From assembly GCF_005937985.2 (NCBI RefSeq), contig NZ_CP042172.1, forward strand, positions 3,286,001-3,350,000: a stretch of 64,000 nucleotides of DNA, written 5' to 3'. This document shows positions 17,770 through 25,743 of the stretch, piece by piece. A program made the position numbers and the translations under genes. This DNA comes from Arthrobacter sp. KBS0702. Lineage in GTDB: Bacteria; Actinomycetota; Actinomycetes; Actinomycetales; Micrococcaceae. Within the stretch, counting starts at the first letter, position 1, and the number at the start of each line of letters is the position of its first letter. Under the pieces are notes generated by a model. It saw only the letters and a program-made list of their open reading frames with translations. It did not search any database and was not told the DNA's origin.

Positions 17770-17796
17770 AAAGTTGAGTCTAGACCGCTCAACTTT
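17770..17796. promoter_or_regulatory. HAIR operator (HspR-binding inverted repeat) of clpB
   Basis: AAAGTTGAG (17770-17778) and CTCAACTTT (17788-17796) form a perfect dyad with a 9-nt spacer. The core TTGAG-N9-CTCAA has exactly the spacing of the actinobacterial HAIR consensus (CTTGAGT-N7-ACTCAAG). It lies 32 nt upstream of the TTG start, where the HspR repressor would block the clpB promoter until heat shock. Confidence 0.85.
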
Positions 17797-17884
17797 GGAT
17801 TCGGCCCCTTTGGCTCCATGTTTGCCCACGGCGAAACTGCTGTCTAGTGCCACAGTCCCCCGGGGGATGCGGCGCGCTCCCGGG

Positions 17885-18240
17885 CTGGCGGACATGCACT
17901 GACGGGCTGACGGACATGCACTGACGGGCATGCCCATCCTGGGCGCGGGGCGCTGGACATGCTCGCCGGCCCAGCACCACCCCACCGGGCATGTCCATCC
18001 TGGGCGCGGGCCGCTGGACATGCTCGCCGGCCCAGCACCACCCCGCCGGGCATGCCCATCCGTCGGCCCCACGAGTGGACATAGTCCGTATATGTCCAGT
18101 GGCCGCGGCCAAGGATGGGCATGTCCATCGGGGCCAGGGCCGGAAATCGGCGCACCCGGCCCCGACTCCGCCCCGCCCACGGCATCCAAGCCCCCGCCAA
18201 ACCACACCCAACCCGAATCCAAGGATGGGCATGCCCGTCT
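17885..18240. repeat. Cluster of CATG-centred palindromes and tandem repeats, left of the catabolic operon
   Basis: The region contains two copies of a 22-bp direct repeat (17885-17906, 17907-17928) and two full plus one partial copy of a 61-bp direct repeat (17926-17986, 17987-18047, 18048 onward). Each unit carries palindromes of the type GGGCATGCCC or GGACATGTCC, often extended to ATGGGCATGCCCATCC. Further copies follow at about 18115-18128 and 18227-18240. The rest of the 17739-18358 gap contains the HAIR site, a separate dyad at 18076 and the promoter of the LacI-type gene. No coding frame here resembles a protein family. Confidence 0.8.
18076..18098. promoter_or_regulatory. Perfect 8-bp dyad inside the left repeat cluster
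   Basis: TGGACATA (18076-18083) and TATGTCCA (18091-18098) are exact reverse complements around GTCCGTA. The half-site overlaps the GGACAT motif of the repeat cluster, but the spacing differs. Its size and symmetry would suit a dimeric repressor; which protein binds is unknown. Confidence 0.4.
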
Positions 18241-18302
18241 GCGCGGGCGCCGAAACCATGCGCCCCACCCGGCATCGCTTAACGTTGCTTAACGTTGAAG
18301 GC

Positions 18303-18322
18303 CCTCAGTACTGTAACTGAGG
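18303..18322. promoter_or_regulatory. Candidate operator/promoter region of the LacI-type gene
   Basis: CCTCAGT (18303-18309) and ACTGAGG (18316-18322) make a perfect dyad with a 6-nt spacer, 36 nt before the LacI start. Immediately upstream CTTAACGTTG occurs twice in tandem (18278-18297), giving two AACGTT palindromes with the central CG usual in LacI-family operators. Autoregulation by the adjacent repressor is the simplest reading. Confidence 0.45.
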
Positions 18323-18358
18323 TCACAGCGACAGGAACCGACGCGAAGGAGGGTCAGC

Positions 18359-19417
18359 ATGCCGGAACAAGCCACCACCGTTGCCGCAGACGGCCCGGTT
18401 GCACCGGTATCCGCCGCCGCCGTGGCCCGCGCCGCAGGGGTTTCCTCCGCCGCGGTGTCCTATGTCCTCAACGGTAAGGGCGGCGTCTCCCCCGAGACCC
18501 GGCGCCACATCATCCACGTGGCGAACGAGCTGGGCTTCAGGCCCCGTAAGTCCTCCCAGTCCACCGATCTGCAGCGCACCCGCGTGATCGGCCTGATCCT
18601 GCCCAACATCATCAACCCGATGTTTCCGCGCTGGGCCCAGGGCGTTATTTCGGCGGCCGCCGACTCGGGCTACGAGGTCTTTGTCGCCACCACCCAGGAC
18701 GACCCGGAGATCCTCGCCCAGGTCACCGCAACGCTCGCGAACCGCAACGTCGACGGCGTCATCCTCGCCGCCTCGCTCCGGGACGACGCCCGCGCCCTCC
18801 GCACCCTGAGGGCAGCCCGGATCCCCTACGTCTGCCTGTCCCGCCGGGCCGACTTCCTCGACTCCGATTTTGTCGGGATCGACGACGACGCCGCGGCGAC
18901 CCTGCTGATGCAGCACATGCTTGGCCACGGCTACACCGAGATCGCCACCGTGATCGGCCCCCGCTTCTCCACCGCTTCGCTGGCCCGGGAACAGGCCTTC
19001 GTGCGGACGGCGGCCGCCGCGGGCGTCGTCATCACCGGTGACCGCAAGATCAGCACCCGGGTCAACAACGAAGGCGGCCGGCTCGCCGCGGAGCGGATCT
19101 TCGCCTCCGGCACACCGCCGCAGGCAGTGGTCTGCGGCAGCGACGAGCTCGCCATCGGCGTCATGGAATACGCCCTGGCCCGCGGCCTGCGGATCCCGGA
19201 GGACGTGGCCGTGGCCGGTTGCGACGGGCTGCCGCACAGCCGCTCCGGGCTGATCAACCTGACCAGCATTGTCCAGCCGCAGCAGGAAATGGCCGACGAG
19301 GCCTTCGCCATGCTGCTCAGACGCATCGAAACCCCGTCCGGCAGTTACACCTCGCGGGTGTGCCGGCACCGCCTCCACATCGGCCGCACCTGCGGCTGCT
19401 CCCCGGCCACCCCCTAA
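18359..19417 (+). CDS. LacI-family transcriptional regulator of the catabolic operon
   Basis: 352 residues; GAAGGAGG precedes the ATG by about 8 nt. The helix-turn-helix is VARAAGVSSAAVSYVLNGKGGVSPETRRHI (about 22-52), followed by the hinge region and a periplasmic-binding-protein-like sensor domain starting TRVIGLILPNIINPMFPRW. The C-terminus RVCRHRLHIGRTCGC is unusually cysteine-rich for the family. It is the first gene of a co-directional run with transporter and enzymes, so it most likely represses the operon and is released by a sugar acid or its oxidation product. Confidence 0.92.
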   Translation: MPEQATTVAADGPVAPVSAAAVARAAGVSSAAVSYVLNGKGGVSPETRRHIIHVANELGFRPRKSSQSTDLQRTRVIGLILPNIINPMFPRWAQGVISAAADSGYEVFVATTQDDPEILAQVTATLANRNVDGVILAASLRDDARALRTLRAARIPYVCLSRRADFLDSDFVGIDDDAAATLLMQHMLGHGYTEIATVIGPRFSTASLAREQAFVRTAAAAGVVITGDRKISTRVNNEGGRLAAERIFASGTPPQAVVCGSDELAIGVMEYALARGLRIPEDVAVAGCDGLPHSRSGLINLTSIVQPQQEMADEAFAMLLRRIETPSGSYTSRVCRHRLHIGRTCGCSPATP

Positions 19418-19530
19418 AACCCGCACCGACCGAAAACCCCGCACACACCCGCTCCATCCAGGGCTTCCACCGCGCTGCCCGCTGTCCACCCTGACCATCA
19501 ATCCTGACCCCAATTCAAGGACGAAGACCC

Positions 19531-20850
19531 ATGTCAGTTGTATCCGCACCAACGAAGATGCGCACACCGCAGGAAATTAACGGCGTGATCCTCCGCCGAG
19601 TCATGCCGCTGCTGATCGGCGCCTACATCATGGCGTTCCTGGACCGCACCAATATCGGTATGGCCAAGGACCGCCTGCAGATCGACCTCGGCATTTCCGC
19701 CACCGCCTTCGGCATCGGCGCCGGCCTGTTCTTCCTGACCTACGCCCTCTCCGAAATCCCGTCGAACCTGATCCTGCACAAGGTCGGCGCCCGCTTCTGG
19801 ATCATGCGGATCATGATCACCTGGGGCCTCATTTCCGCGGGCATGGCCTTCGTCCAGGGCGAGTGGTCCTTCTACATCATGCGGATGCTGCTGGGCGTCG
19901 CCGAGGCCGGGCTCTTCCCCGGCGTGATGTACTTCCTCACCCAGTGGTTCGTGGTCAAAGACCGCGCCAAGGCCAACGGCATGTTCCTGCTGGGCGTCTC
20001 GATCGCCAACATCGTCGGCGCCCCGCTGGGCGGCCTGCTGCTGACCCTGGACGGCCTCGCCGGCCTGCACGGCTGGCAGTGGATGTTCCTGGTCGAAGGC
20101 CTCCCCGCCTGCATCCTCGCCTACGTCGTCTGGAAGAAGCTCCCGGACCGGCCCAGCCAGGCCAAGTTCCTCAGCCCCGAGGAAGCCGCCGACCTTGAAG
20201 GCCGGATCGCCGCCGAAGAGAAGGCGGGCGCCGAGGCCTCCGGCAACCACCGCCTGCGCGACGCGCTCAAGGACAAGCAGATCCTCCTGGTGGTGGGCGT
20301 CTACTTCACCCACCAGATCGCCGTCTACGCCCTGTCCTACTTCCTGCCCTCGATCATCGGCACCTACGGCAAGCTCAACCCGCTCCAGATCGGCCTGCTG
20401 ACCTCCATCCCGTGGATCTTCTCCGCAGCCGGCGCGCTGCTGGTGCCCCGCTTCGCCACCGACGGAAGGCGCTCCCGGGTCCTGGTCACCGGCACCATGA
20501 TCGGCATCGTCGCAGGCTTCGCGCTCGGCGCCGTCGGCGGCCCGGTGCTCGGCATGATCGGCTTCTGCCTCGCCGCGTTCAACTTCTTCGCCCTGCAGCC
20601 GATCCTCTTCACCTACCCGGCCACCCGCCTCAGCGGAGCCTCCCTGGCCGGCGGCATCGCCCTGGTCAACACCATCGGCCTGCTCGGCGGCTTCCTCGGC
20701 CCGTACGTCATGGGCTTTATGCAGGACGCCACCGGCTCCAAGCTCTCCGGACTGTGGTTCATCGTGGGCATGTGCATCATCGGCGCGCTGCTGTCCCTGA
20801 TGCTCAAGCGCGGCACCGAGAAGCCCGACGCCGTGCCCGCCGCCCACTAA
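19531..20850 (+). CDS. MFS permease of the anion:cation symporter (ACS) family
   Basis: 439 residues, about 12 membrane helices with a central cytoplasmic loop (about 210-245, Glu/Lys-rich). Start region LRRVMPLLIGAYIMAFLDRTNIGMAKD and the GVAEAGLFPGVMYFLTQWF stretch are hallmarks of ACS transporters for sugar acids, tartrate or phthalate. GFMQDATGSKLSGLW near the end fits the same family. It lies 113 nt after the regulator and 92 nt before the SDR gene. It probably imports the operon's carboxylate substrate by proton symport. Confidence 0.92.
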   Translation: MSVVSAPTKMRTPQEINGVILRRVMPLLIGAYIMAFLDRTNIGMAKDRLQIDLGISATAFGIGAGLFFLTYALSEIPSNLILHKVGARFWIMRIMITWGLISAGMAFVQGEWSFYIMRMLLGVAEAGLFPGVMYFLTQWFVVKDRAKANGMFLLGVSIANIVGAPLGGLLLTLDGLAGLHGWQWMFLVEGLPACILAYVVWKKLPDRPSQAKFLSPEEAADLEGRIAAEEKAGAEASGNHRLRDALKDKQILLVVGVYFTHQIAVYALSYFLPSIIGTYGKLNPLQIGLLTSIPWIFSAAGALLVPRFATDGRRSRVLVTGTMIGIVAGFALGAVGGPVLGMIGFCLAAFNFFALQPILFTYPATRLSGASLAGGIALVNTIGLLGGFLGPYVMGFMQDATGSKLSGLWFIVGMCIIGALLSLMLKRGTEKPDAVPAAH

Positions 20851-20942
20851 GGCTTCCACCGAACGCACCACCGTTGCGGCTCCGCCGGCGCCCCGCGCGC
20901 CGGCGGAGCGGACCCCCGAACCACCACCGCAAGGACTACCCC

Positions 20943-21707
20943 ATGGATTTCACCGCAAAACGCGTCCTGGTCACCGCCGGCGCCAACGGCATCGGCCTGG
21001 CCATCGCCCAGAAGTTCCAGCAACTCGGCGCCGCCGTCTTCGTCACCGACATTGACCCCGACGCCGTCGAGAAGGCCCGCGTCAACGGCCTCGCCGCCGC
21101 GGTCAGCGACGTCTCCGACGAAGCCCAGGTGCGCGCCCTCATGGCCACCGTGGCCGAGGAACTGGGAGGGCTGGACGTGCTGGTCAACAACGCCGGCATC
21201 GCCGGGCCCACCGGCCCGCTCGAAACCCTCGACGCCGCCGCCTGGAAGGCCACCTTCGACGTCAACATCCACGGCCAGTTCTACTGCATCAAGCACGCAC
21301 TGCCCCTGCTCCGGCAGGGCACCGGCGCCTCGATCGTGAACCTCTCCTCCGCGGCCGGCCGGCTCGGCATGGCCGGACGCAGCGCCTACTCGGCGTCCAA
21401 GTGGGCCGTCGTCGGGCTGACCAAGACCCTTGCGATCGAGTTGGGTCCGGACCGGATCCGGGTCAACGCGATCTGCCCCGGTGCCGTCAACGGTCCCCGG
21501 ATCGACGCCGTCATCGCCGCCAAGGCGCAGATGCTGGACCTCCCGGCGGAGCAGGTCTCCGAGCTTTACCACAACCAGTCCTCCCTGGGCCGGCTGATTG
21601 AGGCCGAGGACATCGCGAACATGGCCGCCTTCGCCGCGAGCGACCTCGCCCGCAACGTCAACGGCCAGGCCCTCGCCGTCGACGGCAACACCGAAAAGCT
21701 TTACTGA
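20943..21707 (+). CDS. Short-chain dehydrogenase, candidate deoxyaldonate 3-dehydrogenase
   Basis: 254 residues; AAGGA lies 8 nt upstream of the ATG. Classical SDR motifs: VLVTAGANGIGLAIA for NAD(P) (TGxxxGxG form), D-V in AVSDVSDEAQ, LVNNAGIAGP, catalytic Ser in LSSAAG and Y-S-A-S-K. An Asp after the second beta strand (VFVTDIDPD) points to NAD rather than NADP. In context it should oxidise a 3-hydroxy acid to the beta-keto acid that the next enzyme cleaves. The substrate is inferred from the neighbours only. Confidence 0.93.
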   Translation: MDFTAKRVLVTAGANGIGLAIAQKFQQLGAAVFVTDIDPDAVEKARVNGLAAAVSDVSDEAQVRALMATVAEELGGLDVLVNNAGIAGPTGPLETLDAAAWKATFDVNIHGQFYCIKHALPLLRQGTGASIVNLSSAAGRLGMAGRSAYSASKWAVVGLTKTLAIELGPDRIRVNAICPGAVNGPRIDAVIAAKAQMLDLPAEQVSELYHNQSSLGRLIEAEDIANMAAFAASDLARNVNGQALAVDGNTEKLY

Positions 21708-21727
21708 GCCCCGAAGGAGCAACCCCC

Positions 21728-22660
21728 ATGGCTGCTGCACGCAAAGTCATCATCACCAGCGCCGTCACCGGCGCCATCCACACCCCGTCGATGTCCCCGC
21801 ACCTGCCGGTGTCGCCGGATGAGATCGCCGACGCCGCGATCGGCGCCGCCGAGGCCGGCGCCGCGATTGTTCACATGCACGCCCGCGACCCCAAGGACGG
21901 CCGGCCCTCCCAGGACCCCGAGCACTTCGCCCCGATCCTGGACAAGCTCAAGCGCAACACCGACGCCGTCATCAACATCACCACCGGCGGCTCCCCGCAC
22001 ATGACCGTAGAGGAGCGGATGCAGCCGGCCGCCCTCTTCAAGCCCGAGCTTGCCTCGCTGAACATGGGGTCGATGAACTTCGGCCTCTACCCGATGCTGG
22101 ACCGGTTCACGGAGTTCGGCCACGAGTGGGAGCGCGAGGGCCTTGAGAAGAGCCGGGACCTGGTCTTCAAGAACACCTTCCAGGACATCGAAACCATTCT
22201 CGGCATCGGCAACGAAAACGGCACCCGGTTCGAATTCGAGTGCTACGACATCTCCCACCTGAACAACCTGGCCCACTTCCACGCCCGCGGCCTGGCCCGC
22301 GGCCCGCTGTTCGTTCAGTCCGTCTTCGGCCTGCTCGGCGGGATCGGGGCGCACCCGGAAGACCTGATGCACATGCGCCGCACCGCGGACCGGCTGCTGG
22401 GCGACGACTACGAGTGGTCCATCCTGGGCGCGGGCAAGAACCAGATGCCGCTGGCCACGATCGGCGCGGCCATGGGCTCGCACGTCCGGGTGGGCCTGGA
22501 GGACTCGCTCTGGATCGGCCCGGGCCAGCTGGCCACGTCCAACGCCCAGCAGGTCACCCGGATCCGCACCATCCTGGAGGCGCTCAACTTCGAGATCGCC
22601 ACCCCGGACGAGGCCCGCGAAATGCTGCAGCTCAAGGGCCGCGACAAGGTGGGATTCTAG
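21728..22660 (+). CDS. Beta-keto acid cleavage enzyme (BKACE, DUF849)
   Basis: 310 residues. The zinc site appears as H49-M-H51 (AAIVHMHARDPKDGRPSQD) with the later GLEDSLW glutamate, and SPHMTVEERM and NMGSMNFGLYP follow family positions. BKACE enzymes condense a beta-keto acid with acetyl-CoA and release acetoacetate plus a new acyl-CoA. The family includes 3-keto-5-aminohexanoate and dehydrocarnitine cleavage enzymes. With an upstream SDR and downstream glycerate kinase, the fitting substrate is 2-deoxy-3-keto-ribonate, giving glyceryl-CoA. 20 nt separate it from the SDR gene, with GAAGGAG as ribosome site. Confidence 0.92.
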   Translation: MAAARKVIITSAVTGAIHTPSMSPHLPVSPDEIADAAIGAAEAGAAIVHMHARDPKDGRPSQDPEHFAPILDKLKRNTDAVINITTGGSPHMTVEERMQPAALFKPELASLNMGSMNFGLYPMLDRFTEFGHEWEREGLEKSRDLVFKNTFQDIETILGIGNENGTRFEFECYDISHLNNLAHFHARGLARGPLFVQSVFGLLGGIGAHPEDLMHMRRTADRLLGDDYEWSILGAGKNQMPLATIGAAMGSHVRVGLEDSLWIGPGQLATSNAQQVTRIRTILEALNFEIATPDEAREMLQLKGRDKVGF

Positions 22661-22664
22661 GCCC

Positions 22665-23654
22665 GTGAGCATCCTCGTTGCCCCCGACAGCTTCAAGGGA
22701 ACTTTCGCGGCCGCGCAGGTCAGCGCCCACATCGCCGCCGGGATCCGCGCTGCCGGCGCGGCTGCAGTCGAACTGCCCGTGGCCGACGGCGGCGAGGGGA
22801 CCTTCGAGGTGCTGGTCCGGGGACTCGATGCCCGTCCGGTCCGGGTCCGCACCGTGGGCCCCTGGGGCGACGACGTCGAGACCGCAGTCGCGCTGACGCC
22901 GGACGGCAGCGCCGTCATCGAACTCGCCTTTGCCAGCGGGCTGAACCTGCCCGCCTCCGGCGACCGGGACCCCGTGCAGGCCAGCACCTACGGCACCGGG
23001 GTGATGATGGCGGAGGCCGTCCGGCTCGGGGCGCGGCGCCTGCTGGTGGCCGCCGGCGGCTCCGCCACGACCGACGGCGGGGCCGGCGCCATCGCCGCCA
23101 TCGAGGAGCGCGGCGGGCTACACGGCGCCGAGGTGGTGGTGCTCAGCGACGTGACCACCCGCTTCGGCGACGCCGCCCGGGTCTTCGGCCCGCAGAAGGG
23201 CGCCGGCCCGGCCACGGTGGAGACACTCACGCGGCGGCTCGAAGACCTGGCGGAAGGGTTTGCCCGCGAGTTGGGCCGTGACCCGCGCCCGGTGGAGCGC
23301 ACCGGGGCCGCCGGCGGGTTCTCCGGCGGCATGTGGGCGAAGTACGGCGCCCGGCTGGTGTCCGGCGCGGACCTCGTCCTGGACCTGCTCGGCTTCGATG
23401 CGCAGGCCGCTGCCAGCTCCGCGGTGGTGGTGGGCGAAGGCCGGCTGGACTCCCAGACCAGCCAGGGCAAGATTATCGCCGCCGTCCTGGCTCGGAGCGG
23501 CACGACGCCGGTATACGCCGTCGTCGGCTCAGTCCATGATGACCTGGGTGACTTTGCGGACAACTTCGCGGACGTCATCGTGGCCAGCGACGCCGAAGCC
23601 CTGGTGGCGGCGGGGGCGCGGCTGGCCCGCGCCACCGGACATGCCCGTCGCTGA
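22665..23654 (+). CDS. Glycerate kinase (GarK/GlxK type)
   Basis: 329 residues from GTG 22665, only 4 nt after the BKACE stop. Family marks: ILVAPDSFKGTFAAAQVSAHIAAG at the N-terminus, LPVADGGEGTFEVL, GVMMAEAVRLGARRLLVAAGGSATTDGGAG and GAAGGFSGGMWAKYGARLVSG, VVGEGRLDSQTSQGK. It phosphorylates D-glycerate, usually to 2-phosphoglycerate, feeding lower glycolysis. In this operon it would consume glycerate released from glyceryl-CoA. The last codons (ATGHARR) are made by the first unit of the downstream 29-bp repeat, so the repeat has grown into the gene's 3' end. Confidence 0.94.
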   Translation: MSILVAPDSFKGTFAAAQVSAHIAAGIRAAGAAAVELPVADGGEGTFEVLVRGLDARPVRVRTVGPWGDDVETAVALTPDGSAVIELAFASGLNLPASGDRDPVQASTYGTGVMMAEAVRLGARRLLVAAGGSATTDGGAGAIAAIEERGGLHGAEVVVLSDVTTRFGDAARVFGPQKGAGPATVETLTRRLEDLAEGFARELGRDPRPVERTGAAGGFSGGMWAKYGARLVSGADLVLDLLGFDAQAAASSAVVVGEGRLDSQTSQGKIIAAVLARSGTTPVYAVVGSVHDDLGDFADNFADVIVASDAEALVAAGARLARATGHARR

Positions 23655-23935
23655 CACGCGCGGTTGGGCACGCCCGTCCCTGACACGCGCGGTTGGACAT
23701 GTCCGTCCCTGAAACCCGGGAATGGGCATGTCCGTCTCCGGGCAAGGCCAGCCGGAGATTGATTCGTCCGCACTCGGGCCTTGGCATGGACATGTCCGTC
23801 CCCGCCCCCGGCCCAGGGACATAACCCCGCCATGTCCATCCTTCGAGCCGAGCAATGGGCATGTCCCCGGGATGGCTGCCCGAGGGTTGGGCATGCCCGG
23901 TTGCGAGGCCGAGGGATGGGCATGCCCGTCACAAA
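23637..23935. repeat. Cluster of CATG-centred palindromes and 29-bp tandem repeats, right of the catabolic operon
   Basis: Four units start at 23637, 23666, 23695 and 23724, an exact 29-bp period, each beginning GG[A/G]CA[T/C]G[C/T]CCGTC; the first two are almost identical. Single copies of the same palindrome follow near 23788, 23830, 23857, 23889 and 23919. The motif is the one in the 17885-18240 cluster. The remaining intergenic DNA to 24075 holds a CCGGTGGTCGGTT dyad-like patch and TTGACA/TGTCACAC repeats (about 24004-24032) in front of the AhpD-like gene. No coding frame supported. Confidence 0.8.
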
Positions 23936-24075
23936 GAAGCGATCCGGCGGTCGGCTCCCCCAAGGAACCGACCACCGGATCGAATAATGGCTACGCAGAA
24001 AGTCTGTCACACGTTTGACAACTTTGTCACACGCCGCGCGGGCGGGGCTGGCCGGACCTCTGTACGCTGGGACGC

Positions 24076-24594
24076 ATGAGTGAGACTTCGACCCCCGAGC
24101 ACGGCCGGCGCAGCGTTTTCCTGGACAAAGAGCACCCTGCGGCATGGCGAGCCCTCAATGGCTTGGGCCTCAAAGTCAAGGAATCCGCCACCGAGGCAGG
24201 CCTGGACGAGACCCTGATCGAGCTGCTGAATGTGCGCATCTCGCAGATCAACGGCTGCGCCTTCTGCCTGGACCTGCACGTGGGGGACGCAGTCAAGAAC
24301 GGCGAATCGGCCCAGCGGCTGGCGGTGCTCCCGGCTTGGCGTGACACGGACCTTTTTACCGAGAAGGAACGTGCCGCCCTGACCCTGGCCGAGGCGATCA
24401 CCAACATCGCGGACGCCGCCGCCCGCGAGCACGAGGGCCGCCTGGCGCGCAAACACCTCAGCGACGACGAATTTTCCGCCATCAGTTGGCTCGCCATTAC
24501 GATGAACGCCTTCAACCGGGTCTCGATCGTCAGCCAGCACCCGGTCCGCAACAAGGCCAGCAAAGCCAAGGACCAAAGCACTCAACCCGGGTAG
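24076..24594 (+). CDS. AhpD/carboxymuconolactone decarboxylase-family protein
   Basis: 172 residues. The redox motif is C-A-F-C in INGCAFCLDLHVGDA, with the family's downstream His; EKERAALTLAEAIT and FSAISWLAITMNAFNRVSI complete the CMD/AhpD fold. Proteins with CxxC-xxx-H act as alkylhydroperoxidases or are involved in peroxide defence; many also occur alone, as here. TACGCT (24063-24068) ends 7 nt before the ATG and there is no Shine-Dalgarno, so leaderless. A basic tail (KASKAKDQS) is poorly conserved in the family. Confidence 0.88.
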   Translation: MSETSTPEHGRRSVFLDKEHPAAWRALNGLGLKVKESATEAGLDETLIELLNVRISQINGCAFCLDLHVGDAVKNGESAQRLAVLPAWRDTDLFTEKERAALTLAEAITNIADAAAREHEGRLARKHLSDDEFSAISWLAITMNAFNRVSIVSQHPVRNKASKAKDQSTQPG

Positions 24595-24622
24595 CCTTCG
24601 GACCACTGCGCACGGCCGCGTG

Positions 24623-25705
24623 TCAGGGGATCAGCCGGTCCGCCCGGAGCCGGTCGAACAGCCCCGTGAACGAGTCCAAGGTCCGGCGGTACCCGGTGAA
24701 ACCCGCGAGGCGGCTCCTGCTCATGTCGGCCAGCACCTCGATGTTTCGTCCCAGATCGCCGTCGGTGTGCCACCACGAGGAAACCCGCGCGAGGTCCAGC
24801 TCGACGAGCCCGTGCCCGGAGGCCATGTCCGCCCACACCCCTTCCATGCCCCGCATTTGCTCTTCGAGCGGCCGGGGCTCTTTCTCGAAACCGACGCCCT
24901 CTACGCCGAAGTAGGCGGCCAGGCGCGGCCACATCCATCGCCAGCGGAAGACGTCGCCATTGACAATGTTGTAGGCCTGGTCGCCCGCTGACTCCGCCGT
25001 GGCTGCCCAGACCATGTGTTCTGCCAGCAGTCCGCTGGCGGTCATGTCGGTGAGGCTGTTCCATTGCGTTTCGGAGCCGGGGAAGATGAACGGCCGGTTC
25101 AGTTCCTTGCAGATCGACGCCTGCACCGCGAGGGTGAGCCCCATGTTCATGGCGTTGCCTACCGCGTGGCCAATCACCGTGTGGGCGCGGTGAACCGACC
25201 AGCTGAATCCCTGGCGTGCCGCTGCGGCCCACAGTTCGTCTTCCTGGGCGTAGTAGAAGTTGGGCACCGGGAGCCGGGGCTCCTCCTCATGGAAGGGCGT
25301 GTCCGGCATCTCCCCCGCGGCATAAGCCTCGAACGGGCCCAGATAGTGCTTCAGCCCGGTCATCAGGGCCACATGCTTCACCGGGCTGTCCTGCAGTGCG
25401 TTGAGCAGGTTCCGCAGCAGCGCGGCGTTGACGTCGATGTTTTCGCGTTCCGTGTCCTGCCGCGACCACGCTGTGAAGAACACGTGGGTCGGGTTTTCTC
25501 CGGCGAGCGCGGCTGCGAGGCTCTCCGGAGAGGTGAGGTCCGCACTGACGGGCCGCACACCGGGTCGGGCAACGCCGCCGCGGGACAGGGCCAGGACGTC
25601 CCAGCCTGTTTCCGCAAGGAGGGCGACGAGGGCGGAGCCGGCGATGCCGCTGGCTCCGACCACCAGAGCGGTGCGTCCATGGGCCGGGGCTGAGTTGTGC
25701 TGCAC
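24623..25705 (-). CDS. PRISE-type NAD(P)-dependent enone reductase-like SDR
   Basis: 360 residues; AGGAGG lies 6 nt before the ATG. The Rossmann motif is ALVVGASGIAGSAL. The extended-SDR active site of the progesterone 5-beta-reductase/iridoid synthase (PRISE) group is visible: MTGLKHYLGPFE with the characteristic Lys, and NFYYAQEDEL with the catalytic Tyr. The family reduces activated C=C bonds (enones) with NADPH. Bacterial members have broad substrates and no fixed pathway. Monocistronic on the minus strand, convergent with the AhpD-like gene. Confidence 0.88.
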   Translation of the reverse strand: MQHNSAPAHGRTALVVGASGIAGSALVALLAETGWDVLALSRGGVARPGVRPVSADLTSPESLAAALAGENPTHVFFTAWSRQDTERENIDVNAALLRNLLNALQDSPVKHVALMTGLKHYLGPFEAYAAGEMPDTPFHEEEPRLPVPNFYYAQEDELWAAAARQGFSWSVHRAHTVIGHAVGNAMNMGLTLAVQASICKELNRPFIFPGSETQWNSLTDMTASGLLAEHMVWAATAESAGDQAYNIVNGDVFRWRWMWPRLAAYFGVEGVGFEKEPRPLEEQMRGMEGVWADMASGHGLVELDLARVSSWWHTDGDLGRNIEVLADMSRSRLAGFTGYRRTLDSFTGLFDRLRADRLIP

Positions 25706-25743
25706 GTGATTCCTCCTGGTTGCGGGGCAAGCCTCTTTCCACC

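Noticed and set aside
17739..17819. ATG start of clpB 27 codons upstream
   Set aside because: The segment includes the HAIR operator and is not ClpB-like; AAGGAG-N7-TTG gives the expected N-terminus.
17844..18275. Open minus-strand frames across the palindrome cluster
   Set aside because: Their residues (repeated DGHAH, RMGMP) come from translating the DNA repeats; no start signal or domain.
23637..23752. Possible CRISPR array (29-bp period)
   Set aside because: Units are contiguous with no spacers, differ from each other, contain internal palindromes, and no cas gene is present.
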